Origin: JALHMI01 sp964598535
GTDB taxonomy: Bacteria; Planctomycetota; Planctomycetia; Pirellulales; PALSA-1355
NCBI GenBank assembly: GCA_964598535.1
Contig: CAZRCI010000011.1
Location: forward strand, 61,674 to 125,673
Reading direction: 5' to 3'
DNA: 64,000 nucleotides
The position numbers and the translations under genes were made by a program. Shown here one piece after another: positions 56,319 through 64,000 of the stretch (the stretch's first letter is position 1; every line of letters begins with the position of its first letter). Under the pieces are notes generated by a model. The model was not told the DNA's origin. It searched no databases and saw nothing but the letters and a program-made list of their open reading frames with translations.

Positions 56319-56659
56319 GGGGAGGATCCTCAAACGTGACGGAAATCCAGAAGGTGCCCGAAGATGGGCAAAGAACGCGGATAGTGCAATATACCCAGAG
56401 CCACGGCGGCACTCAAGCAGCGGGGATGGCCGGACGTTTTTGGGCGTAAGCCCAGCAGTTCGCCCGGCGCCTAGCGACACAGTCCGTATACTTGCATGGG
56501 TAGATACCCTGGCAGACCGAGCAAAGTTTGCCCAATTGTTAGGGTTCTACTATGGCCCCCCTCGACGCGAGGGTACCATAGCTATCTGTCCGGAACGCAT
56601 CAACCAACCTTGAGGCATTCACTCGAATGAGTTCGTTCATAGCCACGAAAGGGACGCAA
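56319..56659. other. Divergent intergenic region with structured hairpin
   Basis: About 340 bases between the PqaA-type gene and the LamG/PEP-CTERM gene. It holds the two-part hairpin at 56550-56581; no gene was recognised. Confidence 0.5.
56550..56581 (+). promoter_or_regulatory. Two-part hairpin upstream of the LamG/PEP-CTERM gene
   Basis: An outer stem (ctatgg and ccatag) and an inner stem (ccctcg and cgaggg, loop acg) are separated by an internal loop. It lies about 80 bases before the ATG at 56660 and could be a leader structure or operator. Confidence 0.45.
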
Positions 56660-57547
56660 ATGAAGACAAGCTGGATCCTCGGGGCAGCGGTTGCCCTGTT
56701 GCCTTCGCTCGCTCAGGCGGGCACGGTTGCCTACTACCGTTTTGAGAACGGCAACCCGGCAGCGGCAGTCGACGAGACGGGAAATCACAACGGAACCATT
56801 ACACCTGGCGCGAGCTTGTCGTTGTCGGTCGGACAAAATCCGATCGCACAGACGGGCGCGGCAAACACGCAATCGCTCGGCATTGCCGACAATCAGTACG
56901 CGTCCGTTCCCCACAGTTCCAGCTTGAGCTTCGGAAACAGCGCCTGGACGATCGAGGCCTACATCAATTTGAATGCGCTGCCCTCGCTGGCGACGACCGG
57001 CCAGTACATCGTGCAGAAGAAGGGTGCCCAGACCGACGACTTCCAGGACTACTCGTTCCTGGTCTCGGGTAACCGCAGCAACCTGGCCAACACCTACGGC
57101 AAGACCACCGACAACACCGGCACCGAGCTCCGCGTTGAACTCGGTCTGGGAGCCACAGCCCCGGGCATCGTTGGTATCACCAGCAATCTGTTGGTGCCGG
57201 CATCCGGCGACTGGATCTTCGTCAGCGCGGCCTATGACGGCGGCAACTCGCTCCGCTTCACGCTGGACGCTGATCTGACCGATTCGCTGCCGGGACTGGT
57301 CGACGTGATCGACTTGCCGGGCCTCAGCACGGTCACCAACTCGGGGCCGCTCAACATCGGCGCCAAGCTGAACGCCGCGGGCAATCCTGCTCAGTCCTTC
57401 GCCGGTCTGATCGATGAAGTCCGGATCAGCGACGAAGTGCTCGCCACCACGGCACTGCTCAATGTGCCGGAGCCGTCGACCTGGGCGCTTGCCGCCCTAG
57501 GCGCTGCGGTCGTGGGCCTCGTGGCCGGGCGCCGTCGCCAGGGTTAG
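56660..57547 (+). CDS. LamG-domain protein with PEP-CTERM sorting signal
   Basis: The 295-residue protein begins with a signal peptide (MKTSWILGAAVALLPSLAQA). The body is a concanavalin/LamG-like jelly roll (GTVAYYRFENGNP, YASVPHSSSLSFGNSAWTIEAYIN, FVSAAYDGGNSLRFTLD, FAGLIDEVRISDEVL). It ends with a PEP-CTERM motif, a hydrophobic helix and a basic tail (VPEPSTWALAALGAAVVG...GRRR). PEP-CTERM proteins are processed by exosortase and exported to the surface; no exosortase gene is in the window. A strong terminator follows. Confidence 0.94.
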   Translation: MKTSWILGAAVALLPSLAQAGTVAYYRFENGNPAAAVDETGNHNGTITPGASLSLSVGQNPIAQTGAANTQSLGIADNQYASVPHSSSLSFGNSAWTIEAYINLNALPSLATTGQYIVQKKGAQTDDFQDYSFLVSGNRSNLANTYGKTTDNTGTELRVELGLGATAPGIVGITSNLLVPASGDWIFVSAAYDGGNSLRFTLDADLTDSLPGLVDVIDLPGLSTVTNSGPLNIGAKLNAAGNPAQSFAGLIDEVRISDEVLATTALLNVPEPSTWALAALGAAVVGLVAGRRRQG

Positions 57548-57597
57548 ACGTCGCCAGGGTCAATCACCCCGCGACTTGAGAATTGCGGAAAGTCCGG

Positions 57598-57637
57598 AAC
57601 GGCCGGCGCTCGCTGAGGGCGCCGGCCGTTTCTTTTT
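57598..57637 (+). terminator. Rho-independent terminator after the LamG gene
   Basis: A perfect 12-bp stem (aacggccggcgc and gcgccggccgtt) with a 9-base loop is followed by tcttttt. It starts 51 bases after the stop codon. Confidence 0.9.
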
Positions 57638-57715
57638 GTGCCGGCGGACCTCGATCCCTAGAGCATCGGTCTACGGAACCGAAGGTCATCGGGCGTCGAC
57701 TGCGCAACTGAAGGT

Positions 57716-57745
57716 TTGACGATCGGTAAGCCGGGGTGCTAGAAT
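57716..57745 (+). promoter_or_regulatory. Sigma-70-type promoter candidate
   Basis: TTGACG at 57716-57721 and TAGAAT at 57740-57745 are spaced by 18 bases. The start codon of the DUF1501 gene is about 70 bases downstream, and the upstream gene ends in a terminator, so a promoter is expected here. Confidence 0.6.
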
Positions 57746-57817
57746 CCCCTCCAATCAAGGATGGTTGATGCGTCCGTCACCAGCCCAGTCGGCTCATGTT
57801 TCGCGAGAGGAAGAATC

Positions 57818-59197
57818 ATGTTGCGGATCCATGCGGGTAGCTCAGGTCGCTATTGCGACGGAATTCCCCGCCGCAGCTTCCTCCAATTGGGCGTGGCCGG
57901 CATGGCCAGCGTCGGGCTGCCGCAAATCCTCAGGGCCAGGGAAGCCTCGCGACTCGCCGGTCGGCCGACTAAAGAAACGTCGGTCATCATGCTCTGGCTC
58001 GATGGCGGTCCTTCGCACCTCGACACCTACGACATGAAGCCCGAGGCCCCGGTCGAATACCGCGGCATCTGGAACCCCATCCGAACCAATGTGCCGGGCA
58101 TCTCGGTCACGGAGCTCTTTCCGCGACAGGCCAAAATTGCCGACAAGTTCTCGCTCATCCGGTCGATTCACCACGACAGCGGCGACCACTTCACCGGCGG
58201 CCATTACATGCTCACCTCGCGCGGCGGAGCCAACGGGGCCGACACCACGGGAAAATACCCGTCGATCGGCTCGATCGCCACGCGACTCGTAGGCGCGCGC
58301 AAGCAGGGCATGCCCGCCTACGTCGCCGTGCCCGTCGCGGCCAGCATCGGCTTGCGACCAGGATACTTCGGCGCAAACTACCTGGGACACTCTTACGATC
58401 CGTTTGAAACGGGCGGCGACCCCAACGCGGCCGAGTTCAGGGTGGACAACATCCAACTCGCCGGGTCCATGACCATCGACCGGCTCGAAGACCGCCGCAC
58501 GCTCCTCGCCGACTTCGATCGCCTGCGGCGCACCAGGGACGCTTCAGGCGTCATGGCTACGATGGACAGCTTCGATCACAAAGCCTATGAGATGGTCACC
58601 GGCGGAGCCGCGCGCCAGGCCTTCGACATCGCCAGCGAAGCCCCGGCCACGCGTGATCTCTACGGCCGGCATTCTTGGGGACAAAGCACGCTCCTGGCGC
58701 GGCGTCTCGTCGAGGCCGGCAGCACCTGGGTCACCGTACACATGGGCGGCTGGGACCACCACTGGGATCTCAAGAAGGGCTACGAAAACTACCTGCCGAT
58801 TGTCGATTCGCTCGTCTCGGCGCTGTTCATCGACTTGGAGCAACGCGGCCTGCTGGAAAAGACGCTCGTCGTGCTTTGCGGCGAGTTCAGTCGCACGCCG
58901 CGCATGAACGACGGCGGCAATGGAGGCCCCGCCGGCAGCATGGGCACCCCCGGCCGCGATCACTGGGGCAATGCGATGAGCGTGCTGATCGGCGGCGCCG
59001 GCATTCAAGGGGGACGTGTCGTCGGAGCGACCAACCGTCTGGGCGAAGTCCCCGTCGATCGCCCTCTCGAGGCCTGTGACCTGCACGCCACGATTTACAA
59101 TCGATTGGGCATCGATTCGGCAGCGAGCTTCCTCAATCACGCTGGCCGGCCGATCCCGGCAATCGACCGCGGCGAAGTTATCGCGGAACTACTCTAG
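57818..59197 (+). CDS. DUF1501 domain protein (Tat-exported), second copy
   Basis: The 459-residue protein starts at the ATG at 57818, which has GAGAGGA upstream. It has a twin-arginine signal (IPRRSFLQLGVAGMASVGLPQ). The DUF1501 blocks are VIMLWLDGGPSHLDTYDMKP, IRTNVPGISVTELFPRQAK, SIHHDSGDHFTGGHYML, VTVHMGGWDHHWDLKKGY and VVLCGEFSRTPRMNDGG. Sequence is well diverged from the DUF1501 protein at 52354, so they are not a recent duplication. It stands alone with its own promoter. Confidence 0.94.
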   Translation: MLRIHAGSSGRYCDGIPRRSFLQLGVAGMASVGLPQILRAREASRLAGRPTKETSVIMLWLDGGPSHLDTYDMKPEAPVEYRGIWNPIRTNVPGISVTELFPRQAKIADKFSLIRSIHHDSGDHFTGGHYMLTSRGGANGADTTGKYPSIGSIATRLVGARKQGMPAYVAVPVAASIGLRPGYFGANYLGHSYDPFETGGDPNAAEFRVDNIQLAGSMTIDRLEDRRTLLADFDRLRRTRDASGVMATMDSFDHKAYEMVTGGAARQAFDIASEAPATRDLYGRHSWGQSTLLARRLVEAGSTWVTVHMGGWDHHWDLKKGYENYLPIVDSLVSALFIDLEQRGLLEKTLVVLCGEFSRTPRMNDGGNGGPAGSMGTPGRDHWGNAMSVLIGGAGIQGGRVVGATNRLGEVPVDRPLEACDLHATIYNRLGIDSAASFLNHAGRPIPAIDRGEVIAELL

Positions 59198-59198
59198 C

Positions 59199-59263
59199 AA
59201 GCCTGCTGAAGAAGTCCGTCGCGACCTTTTCCTGTCTCACGAAGCGCGAAGCCGAATGGCATG
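59199..59263 (-). repeat. Dispersed repeat family R2, diverged copy C
   Basis: Directly after the DUF1501 stop, the segment agcaagcctgctgaagaagt (then ccgtcgcgaccttttcc) matches the reverse complement of copy A with several differences. Confidence 0.65.
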
Positions 59264-59306
59264 CTTCGCCGTGTGGGCGTTCGCTCATGCCCCCCCGGGC
59301 AGCGGC

Positions 59307-60230
59307 TTACCCTTTCGCTCCCAACTCGGCCAGATAACCTTCGATGCGCTCGCGGTGCTCGGGTCGGAAACGTTGAAACGGCTCGGCCATGAAATCGTCG
59401 CACACGCCGACGCACGACAGCGCGCACTTGAGGCCCTTGATGAACGCCGAACCGTGCTGGCCCACCGAGTAGATCGTCCGGCCGATGCGAATCACCTGCG
59501 CGTGAAGCTCGAGGACTTTCTCGATATTTCCCGCGGCCGCCGCGTCGTACAACTCCACGTACAACTTAGGAAACAGGTTTGCCCCGCCGCACACCCCGCC
59601 GTGTGCGCCAAATAGCACCGACTCGCCAAGCAGTTCTTCAGGCCCGACAAGCAACGAAAAGTCCGGACGGTCGGCACAAATCGCCCGCAGTTTGTGGAAG
59701 TAAATCATCTGCGCCGAGCTGTCCTTGATGCCGACAACGTTGGGAATCTGTAGCGCCTCGCGCACCGTGTTCGGTTCGAACGTGATTTTCGTGTGCGTCG
59801 GCATATTGTAAAGAAACGTCGGCAGCGGCATATCGGCGGCGATGTCCTGGACATACTCCAGCAACTCGGGCTGGCCAGCCGGAAAATAGTAGGGAGCCGA
59901 AAGCACCACCGCCTGGGCGCCAGCTTCGGCGGCATAGCTGGCCAACTGCACGCTCTCGACATAGGACGTGTCGGTAACCCCGACCAGCACCGGCACGCGG
60001 CCCCCCACCTGGCGACATACCAGGGAGATCAACTCGCGTCGGACGCGATAACTGAGGCTCGGAGCCTCGCCCGTCGTGCCGAGAATAAAAATCCCGTGGA
60101 CGCCGCCCGTCAGCAAGTGATCCACCAAACGCTCGGTGCCCGCGACGTCGAGCACATCACGTCCCGAGAGCGGAGTGACCATTGGCGGAATGATGCCACG
60201 CAACGGAATAGGCAAAGCGGACAAGCTCAC
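59307..60230 (-). CDS. dapA: Dihydrodipicolinate synthase/N-acetylneuraminate lyase family protein
   Basis: The 307-residue protein belongs to the class-I aldolase-type DHDPS/NAL family. Y141 (FLYNMPTH) and the Schiff-base lysine K169 (VVGIKDSSAQM) are in place, with GTTGEAPSLSYRVRRELI nearby. In DapA these condense aspartate semialdehyde with pyruvate for lysine and diaminopimelate synthesis; other family members cleave sialic or keto-sugar acids. No lysine-pathway gene is nearby, so dapA is the default and not certain. The GTG at 60230 has a GAGAGG site 9 nt upstream; an ATG at 60260 is an alternative. Confidence 0.85.
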   Translation of the reverse strand: MSLSALPIPLRGIIPPMVTPLSGRDVLDVAGTERLVDHLLTGGVHGIFILGTTGEAPSLSYRVRRELISLVCRQVGGRVPVLVGVTDTSYVESVQLASYAAEAGAQAVVLSAPYYFPAGQPELLEYVQDIAADMPLPTFLYNMPTHTKITFEPNTVREALQIPNVVGIKDSSAQMIYFHKLRAICADRPDFSLLVGPEELLGESVLFGAHGGVCGGANLFPKLYVELYDAAAAGNIEKVLELHAQVIRIGRTIYSVGQHGSAFIKGLKCALSCVGVCDDFMAEPFQRFRPEHRERIEGYLAELGAKG

Positions 60231-60412
60231 GGCTGAACAACCTCTCAGGGGCACGAACATCGAAAGGGGGTCAAGCCATCGAGTATGACGAGGCTCGCCC
60301 TCGCTGGCCAGCCCCGCCAGGGAATCTCCAGCCGCTTCCACAATCCGCGGCGAAATGTGCGAACTCGGTGAGGGCCCTGGAGCGTTTGCCGGACACGCGA
60401 TAGGATTCTGGT

Positions 60413-61378
60413 GTGACCAACACCCCGCCTGTCGCCGAGCCTGCCCTGCCCACTGGTCAGCCGCCTGCCGCGACCGTACCTGCCGTAACACCAGCGACGG
60501 GCTTGCCCTATTTGTGGATGCTCTCCGGTTCGCTGGCGTTCTCCGGAATGGCTACCCTTGCGCACGCCCTCGAAGGGCGCTGCGACTGGGAAGTCGTGGC
60601 CGCGGTCCGGGCCGGCCTGGCGCTCTTGTTCGCGACGATGCTCGCGCTGCGTGCCGGCGCCCAACTGGTGTTCCTCCGGCCGCGTATCCTATGGGTGCGC
60701 AGCGTCGCCGGCACGATCAGCCTGTTATGTACGTTCTATGCGTTGCCGCGGCTGCCCGTCGCCGATGTGTTGACGCTCACGAATATGTTTCCCATTTGGG
60801 TCGCGCTGCTTAGTTGGCCCTTGGCCGGCGAGCGGCCGACGAAGGACGCCTGGTTGGCGATCGCCGTGGGGCTGGTCGGCGTGGTGCTCGTTGCCCAACC
60901 GCATTTCGTGAACGCCCGGCCGCTACCAGCGGTGATTGCGCTGCTGGCCTCGTGCAGCACGTCCATCGCCATGCTGGGGTTGCACCGGCTGCGAGAGGTG
61001 CATCCCCTGGCCATCGTATCGCATTTCTCCGGCGTTTCGTTTGCCGCCTGCCTCGCGCTGCTCGTGCTCGACCCGGCCGATTCCTGGGGAACGTCACGCT
61101 TCGACGCCACGACCGTCACCATGCTCGGCGGCGTCGGCCTGTGCGCCACGATCGGGCAGTTCTTCCTTACGAAGGCTTTTGGCGCAGGCCCGCCCGCCCG
61201 AGTTTCGGTCGTCGCGTTAACCCAAGTCGGCTTCGCCATGCTCTTCGATGCGTTCGTGTGGGGCCGCGAGTTCAATCTGCTCTCGCTGGTGGGCATCGCG
61301 TTTGTCACCGCTCCCACCGCCTGGCTACTCGTTACCCAGCGGCGCGGGCCCAATGCTCCGCTAGAGTCGCCCGCCTAA
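60413..61378 (+). CDS. EamA/DMT-family transporter
   Basis: The 321-residue membrane protein starts at a GTG. It has ten predicted helices in two EamA halves, for example SGSLAFSGMATLAHALEGRCDWEVV, TISLLCTFYALPRLPVADVLTLTNMFPIWVALLSW and AIAVGLVGVVLVAQP in the first half, then GVGLCATIGQFFLTKAFGAGPPARVSVVALTQVGFAMLFD in the second. Drug/metabolite transporters of this type move small organic molecules; the substrate is not predictable. Confidence 0.9.
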   Translation: MTNTPPVAEPALPTGQPPAATVPAVTPATGLPYLWMLSGSLAFSGMATLAHALEGRCDWEVVAAVRAGLALLFATMLALRAGAQLVFLRPRILWVRSVAGTISLLCTFYALPRLPVADVLTLTNMFPIWVALLSWPLAGERPTKDAWLAIAVGLVGVVLVAQPHFVNARPLPAVIALLASCSTSIAMLGLHRLREVHPLAIVSHFSGVSFAACLALLVLDPADSWGTSRFDATTVTMLGGVGLCATIGQFFLTKAFGAGPPARVSVVALTQVGFAMLFDAFVWGREFNLLSLVGIAFVTAPTAWLLVTQRRGPNAPLESPA

Positions 61379-61411
61379 CAGGGACGCGATCCCCAAATAG
61401 CGGGCGCAAGC

Positions 61412-61495
61412 CGTTATTTTACGAGCGGTGCGCGGTTCAGCTCCGCACTTCGCGAAGCGGAAAAAGGTCACGCCGGGCCTTTTTCAGCAGCCGGT
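61412..61495 (+). repeat. Dispersed repeat family R2, copy B
   Basis: It matches copy A (12925-13006) in the same orientation, sharing gctccgcacttc, aaggtcacg and ctttttcagcagcc in order with equal spacing. Confidence 0.75.
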
Positions 61496-61540
61496 TAGTG
61501 GAGCATCCATCCCGACTTCATGCGGAGGAGACGCGTAACA

Positions 61541-61630
61541 CCGCCAAGTGCGTAAGCGGTTTGGCGCCAATGAGTAAGCGAGTGCCCCAGGAAGACGGAA
61601 CCGGAAAACAAAACATTGCCGGAGCACTCG
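61541..61630 (-). repeat. Dispersed repeat family R1, copy B
   Basis: Its reverse complement runs agtgctccggc, ggcactcgcttactca, gcgccaaaccgcttacgc, in the order and spacing of copy A at 15606-15700. Confidence 0.75.
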
Positions 61631-61736
61631 TGGCAAAAACGCGGGCCGGGCTGGTACGATACGCGGGCAGTTACCTTGCCGCATTCCCGGCGAGCCCAGG
61701 CCCCGCCACTCGAATGAACTTTCTTGCGATCCTATC

Positions 61737-62294
61737 GTGACAAGCCTCGAAGCCCATCTGCTGATTGCAACGCCAGACCTTGCCGACCCGTTCGATCGAA
61801 GCGTCGTACTGCTTATCAAGCACAACGCAGACGGTGCGCTCGGCTTGATCTTGAATCGCCGCACTCCGGCCGAATTTCGGGACGTATGGGACAAGGTCAG
61901 CGAGGCGCCCTGCCGCCACGACTCGCCGCTGTTTCTCGGCGGCCCGTGCGAAGGCCCGCTCGTGGCGCTTCACCGGCAAAAAGACTTGCTTGAGCTTGAA
62001 GTGCTGCCGGGCCTGTACTTTTGTAGCGGCAAAGAAAAGCTGGAAGCCCTCGCGGCACAATCGGCGCAGGACCACCGCCAGGTGAAATTCTTCGTCGGCT
62101 ACTCCGGCTGGGCCGCCGGCCAACTCGAACACGAAATCGCTCGCGGAAGCTGGTCGGTGATGCCGGCGCAGCTCGAACACGCATTCTGGCCCGAAGACGA
62201 AGTCTGGACGCGGGCCAGTCGTTTTGTCAGCGATGCCGCGTGGCGCAGCGCGCTGAAGATCCCACATACGCCACCCGACCTGCGAGCCAATTAA
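61737..62294 (+). CDS. YqgE/AlgH family protein
   Basis: The 185-residue protein starts at a GTG (MTSLEAHLLIATPDLADPFDRSVVLLIKHN). The family blocks GALGLILNRRTP, LFLGGPCEGPLVALH, VKFFVGYSGWAAGQLEHEIARGSWSVMPA are all present. YqgE/AlgH proteins are widespread, their function is poorly defined, and they are linked to transcription or alginate regulation in some species. Length is normal. Confidence 0.94.
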   Translation: MTSLEAHLLIATPDLADPFDRSVVLLIKHNADGALGLILNRRTPAEFRDVWDKVSEAPCRHDSPLFLGGPCEGPLVALHRQKDLLELEVLPGLYFCSGKEKLEALAAQSAQDHRQVKFFVGYSGWAAGQLEHEIARGSWSVMPAQLEHAFWPEDEVWTRASRFVSDAAWRSALKIPHTPPDLRAN

Positions 62295-62381
62295 CCTGCT
62301 AGCCGGCGCCATCAAGGCCGACCTCAGCAGCGTCGGCCTCCCTCGCGCCGGCTGGAACAAGCAGCGGTCCGCCGCGGCGGC

Positions 62382-62651
62382 TTAAGCGGCCATGCGCTGC
62401 GGTTCGATCTCTTCGAACAGATTCACCGTTCGGAGCATGTTGCCATCGGCGTCGTAGAACTGCACGAGGCCCACGTCGATCATCCACATCGCCAGGAAAT
62501 CATCGACTCGATAGCTCCGGGCCACATAACGGCCTTCGTCGAGCATGATTCGCTCGTCCATATCGTCGAGCAAATCTTCGTCGATATCGAGTTCCAGAAA
62601 CGTGCGATGAACAATCGTTCGAATTTGATCAGCAGTCGGCAAAACGGTCAT
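62382..62651 (-). CDS. Small acidic conserved hypothetical protein
   Basis: The 89-residue protein has AAGGAGG about 8 nt upstream of its ATG, so it is likely well translated. It is acidic and contains DIDEDLLDDMDERIMLDEGRYVARSYRVDDFLAMW and FYDADGNMLRTVNLFEE. It has no signal or membrane helix and no family that I recognise. It is convergent with yqgE. Confidence 0.7.
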   Translation of the reverse strand: MTVLPTADQIRTIVHRTFLELDIDEDLLDDMDERIMLDEGRYVARSYRVDDFLAMWMIDVGLVQFYDADGNMLRTVNLFEEIEPQRMAA

Positions 62652-62993
62652 ATACGCAACCTCCTTGTTGCTTCCACCCGGCCATCCGTGCCAGGCTCCA
62701 CTCAGGATGCGTGAGTGTAACGTGCCGCGATTTTTTGAAGAAGACGAAGATTTTACGGGTTACGCGCCGCGGGAGAATTTTCCGCGTCTGGCGTGCTACC
62801 CGTGATGTCATTCGCCTGATATCAGAATCGGTTGCGGATGAAACCGGTCTTGATGAAAGGATGACGGATTGCGTAACAACCGGGCCGGCAATTGACCGTC
62901 GCCCCCGATGCTGTCATCCTGTTAGAAGCTGTCATCCTGTTAAATAATCACCCGAGGTGGTATCCAGTATCCCTGCGAGGACCAGGACGCACT
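62652..62993. other. Divergent intergenic region with hairpin and direct repeats
   Basis: About 340 bases between divergent genes. It holds the imperfect hairpin at 62755-62803 and the 15-bp direct repeats at 62910-62942. Confidence 0.5.
62910..62942. repeat. 15-bp tandem direct repeat (possible operator)
   Basis: The motif gctgtcatcctgtta occurs twice with an 18-base period, and an inverted ggatgac occurs upstream near 62861-62867. It lies 50-85 bases before the MaoC gene start. Confidence 0.55.
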
Positions 62994-63482
62994 ATGAGCC
63001 CCCGAATCATCAGTGGCGTGGATGAACTCAAGCAACTAGCCGGCCAGGAAATTGGCCAGAGCGATTGGGTCGAAGTGACCCAAGAGATGATCGACCGGTT
63101 TGCCGACGTCACGGGCGACCATCAGTGGATCCATGTCGATGTCCAACGTTCCCAGCAAGAGAGCCCGTTCGGCACAACGATCGCCCACGGCTTCCTGACC
63201 CTCTCGCTGATTACGCGGCTCCATAGCGACGCGGTTCGGATCGAAGGCGGCAAAATGGGCCTGAATTACGGGCTCAATCGCGTCCGGTTCGTCGGTCCGG
63301 TAAAAGCGGGCTCGCGTGTCCGGGGGCGCAGCGGCGTAGTTTCGGTCGACGACATTCTTGGCGGAATTCAGGTCACCTGGAAGATCACCGTCGAATGCGA
63401 AAACGAGTCGAAGCCCTCGCTCGTGGCCGAGTGGATCACGCGCATGTATGGTGAGACTCCGCCGCTCAGCGGGCGCGCGTGA
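62994..63482 (+). CDS. MaoC-family (R)-specific enoyl-CoA hydratase-like protein
   Basis: The 162-residue protein is a single hotdog domain of the MaoC/PhaJ type. The hydratase-2 motif is present: RFADVTGDHQWIHVDVQRS (Asp/His catalytic pair) and GTTIAHGFLTLSLI, followed by GLNRVRFVGPVKAGSRVRGR. Such enzymes hydrate trans-2-enoyl-CoA to (R)-3-hydroxyacyl-CoA, feeding fatty-acid or polyester metabolism. The ATG at 62994 is preferred; the frame also opens at 62892. Confidence 0.92.
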   Translation: MSPRIISGVDELKQLAGQEIGQSDWVEVTQEMIDRFADVTGDHQWIHVDVQRSQQESPFGTTIAHGFLTLSLITRLHSDAVRIEGGKMGLNYGLNRVRFVGPVKAGSRVRGRSGVVSVDDILGGIQVTWKITVECENESKPSLVAEWITRMYGETPPLSGRA

Positions 63483-63947
63483 TTTTTCGCAGCATGTGGC
63501 AAAGACGAGACAGACGTCCGCAACGCGCGGCCTAGTCGTCCGGGTAGGGGGCCGGCTCGGCGCATGTTCTCGTGTATTTTTGATGGCCCGGTAGACCGGC
63601 GCCCATAAAACGCCGCGAAAACGAACCGAGCGGGGCAAACTCCCGCCGCAGCCGCCCCCCCGATCGGGCCGTTTTGGCCTGAACCTTCCGCACGCCCCGT
63701 CGCCGGCCTCCGTACATCCGATATAGAGCGTCGCGGTGGATGAGCGAATTTTCGCAAAATCTGCCGCTTTGGCGGGCGCGCACGGGGCGTAACCTAATTT
63801 GTTCATAGTGCAGTGAACGTCCGCCGGCGAAGCAAGTGATGCTTCTGGGCTACACGCTCGAACCGTTCGAGCGAGAGCCGCAGCAGGTCGCTTCGCGGAC
63901 CGGTCGCCATCGACCCAACGGCAGCCCAACACAGGAGGGGCACCACC
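63483..63947. other. Intergenic region upstream of the second csrA
   Basis: About 465 bases without a convincing ORF. It includes the inverted gttca...tgaac near 63802-63819 and ends in an AGGAGG ribosome binding site for csrA. No terminator was recognised after the MaoC gene. Confidence 0.45.
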
Positions 63948-64000
63948 ATGCTCGTCTTATCTCGGAAGGTAAACGAGACCATTATTATCAACGACAACAT
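63948..64000 (+). CDS. csrA: Carbon storage regulator CsrA, second copy (cut by window edge)
   Basis: The first 17 residues are in the window (MLVLSRKVNETIIINDN), a classic CsrA N-terminus with L4 conserved. An AGGAGG lies 8-9 nt upstream of the ATG. The sequence differs from the first CsrA (MLVLTRKAKQQIQIGPN) and looks closer to standard short CsrA, so the genome has at least two. Confidence 0.9.
   Translation, partial: MLVLSRKVNETIIINDN

Larger units (their letters stand above)
61379..61736. other. Intergenic region almost filled by two repeats
   Basis: About 358 bases between the EamA gene and the YqgE gene. It contains R2 copy B (61412-61495) and R1 copy B (61541-61630). Confidence 0.6.

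Noticed and set aside
63036..63932. A 298-residue minus-strand frame across the MaoC gene and the following gap
   Set aside because: Shadow of the MaoC gene extended by chance; composition is not protein-like.

Overview
This 64 kb window is GC-rich chromosomal DNA from a planctomycete, most likely of the order Pirellulales. The lineage call is inference from gene content: a DUF1549/DUF1553 protein with a CxxCH motif, two Tat-exported DUF1501 proteins, a LamG protein with a PEP-CTERM tail, a BBP7-like outer-membrane protein, a PhoPQ-activated-pathogenicity-related protein, an alpha2-type glycyl-tRNA synthetase and many small lineage-restricted proteins. No rRNA, tRNA, phage, insertion sequence or CRISPR array was recognised. 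Gene density is high, operons are short, and both strands are used.

Layout. 1-2.1 kb: nitrogen-sensing operon on the minus strand (ammonium transporter, PII, start of a probable GlnD). 2.4-9.7 kb: cobalamin adenosyltransferase, a TolB-like propeller, a transglutaminase-like lipoprotein, lineage-specific proteins and a histidine kinase with no sensor domain. 9.7-19.3 kb: housekeeping genes (nadD, priA, glycyl-tRNA synthetase, trpB, trpA). 19.3-29 kb: RND efflux pump with adaptor, an ABC ATPase with a large membrane protein but no permease, and an XdhC-family protein. 29.2-32.7 kb: phosphatidylethanolamine synthesis (psd, pssA), riboflavin synthase and rsmA. 33.6-38 kb: a 1,140-residue fusion of acyl-AMP ligase, acyl carrier protein and alpha-oxoamine synthase, facing an extended-SDR reductase. 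38-50 kb: beta-barrel protein, Tiki/TraB-like protein, sugar isomerase, transhydrogenase, PQQ-propeller, ArfB, a Cys-rich secreted protein, a UVR-motif protein, CsrA and a TPR-glycosyltransferase. 50.7-59.2 kb: secreted and cell-surface proteins typical of planctomycetes. 59.3-64 kb: DHDPS-family lyase, EamA transporter, YqgE, MaoC hydratase, and the start of a second csrA at the window edge.

How it fits together. The main point of interest is the FAAL-ACP-AONS fusion. In bacterial sphingolipid synthesis a fatty acid is activated, loaded on a dedicated ACP, condensed with an amino acid by serine palmitoyltransferase (an AONS-family enzyme) and reduced by an extended SDR (CerR in Caulobacter). 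Here the first three activities lie on one polypeptide and an extended SDR is the convergent neighbour, 42 bp away. This suggests a compact route to a 3-ketosphinganine-like lipid or another alpha-amino ketone; the product is inferred, not shown.

Non-coding structure. Two dispersed repeat families (three copies each, one copy of the first degenerate) and one roughly 165-bp imperfect palindrome occur between genes. One repeat copy supplies the C-terminus and stop codon of a sugar-isomerase-like gene. Several perfect hairpins act as probable terminators.
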